DNA from: RPQK01 sp041946865
Lineage (GTDB): Bacteria; Acidobacteriota; UBA6911; RPQK01
Assembly: GCA_041946865.1 (NCBI GenBank)
Contig: JBHGBF010000221.1
Coordinates: forward strand, 1-9,267
Direction of reading: 5' to 3'
DNA length: 9,267 nucleotides
In this document: positions 6,185 to 9,267 of the stretch, in pieces
How positions within the stretch are numbered: position 1 is the first letter of the stretch
Layout of the letters: each line of letters opens with the position of its first letter
Position numbers and translations under genes: made by a program
The notes under the pieces: model-generated
The model's database searches: none
What the model was told of the DNA's origin: nothing
What the model saw: only the letters and a program-made list of their open reading frames with translations

Positions 6185-8889
6185 CAGAAGAGCCTCCTCA
6201 AGCCGCAGAGGACGGGGTAATCGCAATATCTGCAAACGTACTGGGTTGCGGGGTCCGGCATGACGCCTTTCCTGTTCGGCCCGTCCAGGACGAGCTCCGT
6301 GCCCTCAGGCCATTCCGAGAACTCGAGCATCGGCCTGGATGGGACCGGAGCTTCTCCCCGTAGCCAGCCGTCCGCTCTGTCCAAAGCGGCAGCAAACCGC
6401 GCCCAGACTTCGCGTACTGACGGCGCCTGGCGGACGATCTCTGCCGGCCCGGCTCCCCTGATCGGACTTCCTTCCGGTGTCAGCAGCGTGCCGGTCGAGA
6501 GAACGAGATAGCCGACAGCAGGAAACCTTCCCGCCCTTTGACTCCCGCGGGCGGCGGCATAGGTGGCCAGCTGAACGGCTCTTCCGTTACGCAGAAGCTC
6601 GCGATAGGTGTTGGCCGAGCCGTACTTGAAATCCAGGATCAGTTCCTCTCCGTGATCCGAGACTGCCAGACAGTCAATCCGGCAGGAGAGGGGCCTCCCG
6701 GCGACGTGCCCTTCGACATTCGTCTCCATGGCCGTGATCCGATACCCCCCGGCAGCGAGCGCCTCAATCAGGACACGAGTGGAATTCAGGAGCTCGTTTC
6801 GCAGCGCATTGCGCTCCGCCAGTGCGGAGGGCAGGGCCAGCAAAGCGGCATTTCTGGAGACCGCTTCATCGAATGCCCGGGCCACAAGGCGCAAAGCTTC
6901 TTCTGCTCCAGGCCGGGAGCCTAAACCTGCGAATACACTCCTGAAGACGTCGTGACAAAATGTCCCCTTCAGCCGGTCGCCGCTGGGAAGGGAGGCAATG
7001 GCGCGATGCCGGAGCTCTGCCAGGTTCCGCAGGACCCACTTGTTGGGACAGCCCAGCCGGTCGATCAGTTCCGTCGCCGAGCTTGTTTCACGATCCTTGA
7101 GATAAAGCGGATCCACCTCCGAGGATAGGATCGGTTCAGGTGCAGGAATCCGCCTGAAGACCTCCCGGCGCGGCGACCAGTGCGCCGAGGACAACTCGCC
7201 TGGCTCTGAGAGCCATTGCGCCAGGGAAGTCGGCTCGCGGATATCGGCAGCCGCGAACGCCTCCTGTACCTGCAGCCAGACCGGGTGGGTGCGTTTCTCT
7301 TCGTCCGTTGAAACTTGTATGGCAAGAAGCGATTCGGAGACCAGGCAAAAGCCGCGCCTTTCCGCTTGCCGGAGACACTCAAGACGCGCGCTCCCGTCGT
7401 CGATCGGGATTCCGAGATCCGCCAGACTCTGAAGCTCGGACTGGCGCCACAACCCCGGCGCCGATTCGGACGTCCCCAGCCCCAGCCAGATGAGATGCCT
7501 GCAAGGCGCTGTCACTTCTTGGAGGCCGGAAACCAACCGTGGACCGAAAGCCATCGCGCAATGCGGCGTAGCCCCGAGCGCCCGGTTCTGCGCGGCTTGC
7601 AGAATTCGGGCCAACTGCGGTTCGCTTACGGTCTCCCCCTGCGTCAAGACCAGCTCCCGTACGAAGCTCGCGTACTCGGCTAGCGCGATCAGCGGCTGGA
7701 ACACCACCCTCTTCTCAGGCCCGCCGGTTGTTTCGATTGCCTTGCAGTACGCGGCCGACCAGGCCGATATTCTTCGGCAGCAATCCTCTACGGCCCCGGC
7801 AGGAAGGGGCTGCCCCCACTGGCATCGTTTGACATCGAACCACTCGCTGAGGCGCGCGCGCGTTGAGCCGTCCGGGTCGTTCTCTGGTCGGCACAACCTG
7901 GAAACCGTCTCTTTCCACGCATCACTCTGGAAGCCCGGCTGCTCGACCAGGGCCCAAGCCAGCTCTTGCGCCGCTCGCTTGGGGACAGGTCCGACAGGAA
8001 GGCACAGGAAATCGAGCAGCACTTGCGGATCAACAGGTTCCCAGAGAAGCCGGAGAGCCAGCGATACGACCTGCAGCACCGGATGGAACGGGTCTCGGCT
8101 GGCCGCCCCGGTTGTCGGCAGACCGGCATTGGCGAGACACCCATCAAGCAGAATCGCGGTTGACTCGTCTTCGCAGAGAATAACGACATCGCTCAGAGGA
8201 AGACCTCGGCCGGCGAGCAATTGACTGACAAGATCGCACGCTGTCAGGCGACTCCGGCAGACGAGCCAGCGGAGAGAGTCATCGGGCCGGACCGGTTCAG
8301 TCTGGCCCGACAGAGTCTGTCGCTGAACCTTCCCGAGGGAGCTTCCCGCCGGCGCGGATGGCTGGGCGACCTCCGGGCACCTGATATTCAGTCTTCCCAG
8401 GACGGCTTTCCAGGCGCCCGGCCAGGCGTGCAACGGATCCAGCAGGAGGCATTCATGAGGCGGCAGAACCTGCCCGTTCGTCAAAGCGTACTGGACCAAC
8501 TTAAGTCGCTCTGGCAGGCCGGGGCTCAGAACGACCGCCGCCTGTTCGACTCGGGCCAGATCGCTGATTATCGCCGGCGCCCGTTCGAGGGGCGCGCCGC
8601 TCCAACCCGACAGCAACAGCTCATCGCGACGTCTGAGCAGGCTCTCCGCTGTGGTCCATCGATCACTATCGAAGCTGGCTTCGTAAGAGGCGCCGGCCTT
8701 CTTCCTTTCGAGAGCCTGAGCGTACTGCGTGACACGATGCGAAGACGAGGACGCCGGCGGCGGAAGCCCGAGCTGGGTCTCCAGCCAGCGCAGGAGCTCC
8801 AGTGGCCCGCCGGTAACCCGGCGCCAGCCGAGAGAGCCTTCGACAGGCACTTCGTATCCTTGCGTCAGCCCGATCCGTAGTCGCCACAT
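6184..8889 (-). CDS. addB: AddB-like PD-(D/E)XK nuclease subunit with Fe-S cysteines
   Basis: A 901-residue partner of AddA. The C-terminal nuclease domain is clear: C614 in LGCPNKWVL, H646 in KGTFCHDVF, D739 in CRIDC, D753 and K755 in LILDFKYG, and Q773-Y777 in QLATY. It ends with C886, C889 and C895 in CRYCDYPVLC. C614 plus this trio is the four-cysteine Fe-S staple known from AddB. The N-terminal half should fold as an inactive helicase-like scaffold, which in Bacillus AddB takes part in Chi recognition. Here no Walker A is present, the first 120 residues differ from Bacillus AddB (GGPLELLRWLETQLGL, then RRDELLLSGW near 87-96), and a Q/S/P-rich linker covers about 172-205. Length is well below the roughly 1166 residues of the Bacillus protein. 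ATG 8889 is the first possible start, since an in-frame TAG lies 12 nt upstream; it has no good Shine-Dalgarno sequence. First gene of the operon, with a one-base overlap into addA. Confidence 0.82.
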   Translation of the reverse strand: MWRLRIGLTQGYEVPVEGSLGWRRVTGGPLELLRWLETQLGLPPPASSSSHRVTQYAQALERKKAGASYEASFDSDRWTTAESLLRRRDELLLSGWSGAPLERAPAIISDLARVEQAAVVLSPGLPERLKLVQYALTNGQVLPPHECLLLDPLHAWPGAWKAVLGRLNIRCPEVAQPSAPAGSSLGKVQRQTLSGQTEPVRPDDSLRWLVCRSRLTACDLVSQLLAGRGLPLSDVVILCEDESTAILLDGCLANAGLPTTGAASRDPFHPVLQVVSLALRLLWEPVDPQVLLDFLCLPVGPVPKRAAQELAWALVEQPGFQSDAWKETVSRLCRPENDPDGSTRARLSEWFDVKRCQWGQPLPAGAVEDCCRRISAWSAAYCKAIETTGGPEKRVVFQPLIALAEYASFVRELVLTQGETVSEPQLARILQAAQNRALGATPHCAMAFGPRLVSGLQEVTAPCRHLIWLGLGTSESAPGLWRQSELQSLADLGIPIDDGSARLECLRQAERRGFCLVSESLLAIQVSTDEEKRTHPVWLQVQEAFAAADIREPTSLAQWLSEPGELSSAHWSPRREVFRRIPAPEPILSSEVDPLYLKDRETSSATELIDRLGCPNKWVLRNLAELRHRAIASLPSGDRLKGTFCHDVFRSVFAGLGSRPGAEEALRLVARAFDEAVSRNAALLALPSALAERNALRNELLNSTRVLIEALAAGGYRITAMETNVEGHVAGRPLSCRIDCLAVSDHGEELILDFKYGSANTYRELLRNGRAVQLATYAAARGSQRAGRFPAVGYLVLSTGTLLTPEGSPIRGAGPAEIVRQAPSVREVWARFAAALDRADGWLRGEAPVPSRPMLEFSEWPEGTELVLDGPNRKGVMPDPATQYVCRYCDYPVLCGLRRLF
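6193..6198 (-). promoter_or_regulatory. Ribosome binding site for addA inside the end of addB
   Basis: The minus strand reads AGGAGG, eight bases, then ATG at 6184. The site lies within the last codons of addB (the LRRLF segment). The TGA of addB and the ATG of addA share one base (TGATG, 6186-6182). This arrangement supports translational coupling and so matched amounts of the two subunits. It also decides the addA start against the upstream in-frame ATG at 6235. Confidence 0.85.
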
Positions 8890-9140
8890 TCCCGGGATAA
8901 CCTAAACCACGTTTGACGGGTTCGCAACATGATTGCTGCTGTGCTCGGAAGGCATAGCCTTTTCGTGCTCCCCTTAACGTCACGCGGAGTTGTCTCCGCC
9001 ACCGTTATGTTGACAGGGCTGCTCGCTCGGCCAATGGGCGCAGGAGGGTTCGGGCAGTTGCTGGCGTCGCACTTCGGTGAGGTAGCATGAGCCAGTAGTT
9101 ACGAGCACTCTTTCGGAGCGCGGCGGCCATGCTCTGGACT
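8890..9140. other. Region upstream of addB with no recognisable gene
   Basis: This stretch should hold the operon promoter, but no pair of hexamers close to consensus stands out. The best minus-strand candidate, TTGCGA (8927-8922) with TAGGTT (8904-8899) at 17-nt spacing, is a poor match and would give an almost leaderless transcript. Two small inverted repeats are present (8949-8961 and 8975-9007). A 53-codon plus-strand frame (8929-9090) and a 75-codon minus-strand frame (9232-9005) exist, but neither has a good ribosome binding site or a familiar motif. I regard it as non-coding or degraded. Confidence 0.5.
8975..9007. repeat. Inverted repeat upstream of addB
   Basis: GCGGAG (8984-8989) and CTCCGC (8994-8999) form a perfect 6-bp stem around the loop TTGT. 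The flanks TAACG (8975-8979) and CGTTA (9003-9007) extend it by 5 bp after an internal loop. It lies about 86 bases upstream of the addB start. No T run follows on either strand, so it does not look like an intrinsic terminator. It could be an operator or part of a degraded element. Confidence 0.45.
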
Positions 9141-9267
9141 TTATCGTCCGGTGCGAACCTGTTCCACGATCCGATCGTGCAAGAGGTTCGCACCCGACGC
9201 GCTCCGCCCGAAGAAATCCGCTTCCCGGTCACAGACGTTGATCAGCCGTGTTTGAGGCATCTGCGCC
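9141..9267 (-). pseudogene. IS4-family (Tn5/IS50-like) transposase remnant
   Basis: On the minus strand, entering from the window edge, the frame reads MPQTRLINVCDREADFF (about 9260-9210). This matches the segment of Tn5-like transposases that carries the second catalytic aspartate: Tn5 reads VCDREADI around D188. After FF the expected continuation (family members usually go on with ELF and an LLVRA motif) is lost, and the frame meets TAA at 9141-9143 after 22 more residues. Those residues are largely encoded by the 55-nt palindrome. The remnant is therefore broken and probably inactive. Whether a longer 5' part exists lies outside the window. The family call rests on one short but distinctive motif. 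Confidence 0.55.
9145..9199. repeat. 55-nt imperfect palindrome
   Basis: The arms pair as 4 bp, a mismatch, 11 bp, a mismatch, 2 bp, a mismatch and 6 bp around a 3-nt loop (9171-9173), which is 23 of 26 positions. The 11-bp perfect block is GGTGCGAACCT (9150-9160) against AGGTTCGCACC (9184-9194). No T run follows on either strand, so a simple terminator is unlikely. The size and form suit a REP-type or other mobile hairpin, or a recombination site. It lies within or beside the transposase remnant on the minus strand. Confidence 0.85.

Noticed and set aside
8899..8927. TTGCGA/TAGGTT pair as the operon promoter
   Set aside because: Matches are only 4/6 and 3/6 to the consensus, so it is no better than chance; noted only because it is the best placed candidate.
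9010..9038. TTGACA hexamer as a plus-strand promoter
   Set aside because: No acceptable -10 hexamer lies 16-18 nt downstream and no gene follows on that strand.
8929..9090. 53-codon plus-strand frame with a hydrophobic stretch
   Set aside because: No Shine-Dalgarno site, divergent from addB, and no similarity that I recognise. Length is compatible with chance.
9145..9199. Integron attC site or tRNA-like T-arm
   Set aside because: The arms do not give the RYYYAAC/GTTRRRY core of attC, and the GGTTCGCAC sequence, although similar to a T-loop, has no acceptor, D or anticodon stems around it.
9005..9232. 75-codon minus-strand frame at the right end
   Set aside because: It overlaps the transposase scrap in a different frame and reads through the palindrome. 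No ribosome binding site and no familiar motif.

Overview
The window is GC-rich, with long shadow ORFs on both strands. It looks like chromosomal DNA from an environmental bacterium. The mix of a secreted DUF6259-like glycoside-hydrolase-type protein, an NmrA-family remnant and an IS4/Tn5-type transposase scrap would suit Acidobacteriota or a similar soil lineage. That placement is an inference with low certainty, because nothing here is taxonomically diagnostic.

Layout. Bases 1-136 hold a 45-nt sequence repeated with a 61-bp period, containing four copies of the small palindrome TGAC-ACC-GTCA. The repeat runs directly into an ORF (137-508, +) that is only the C-terminal third of an NmrA-like NAD(P)-binding protein, so the gene was truncated at the repeat. 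Bases 509-701 show no convincing gene. The rest of the coding content is one minus-strand, operon-like block read from right to left: an AddB-like nuclease subunit (8889-6184), an AddA-like UvrD-type helicase-nuclease (6184-2996), and a putative secreted carbohydrate-active protein (2972-702). The first two genes share one base (TGATG) and the second has an AGGAGG site inside the first. The third starts 23 nt after the second and has its own GGAGGTGA site. The three are therefore probably co-transcribed.

Function. The AddA/AddB pair should form a heterodimeric double-strand-break end-processing helicase-nuclease like Bacillus AddAB and RecBCD. AddA has all superfamily-1 helicase motifs that I could look for and an intact RecB-type nuclease. 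AddB has an intact PD-(D/E)XK nuclease with the four cysteines expected for an Fe-S staple, but no Walker A. Both proteins are shorter than the Bacillus ones. The AddB N-terminus looks like a divergent branch, and AddA begins almost at its Walker A motif. Such enzymes serve recombinational repair and degradation of foreign linear DNA. The DUF6259-like protein has no obvious link to that job.

The right end (8890-9267) holds no complete gene. It contains small hairpins upstream of addB, a striking 55-nt imperfect palindrome (9145-9199), and a minus-strand scrap of an IS4/Tn5-like transposase that runs off the window and is broken close to the palindrome. Both flanks of the operon thus carry recombination scars. 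I saw no tRNA, rRNA or CRISPR array.
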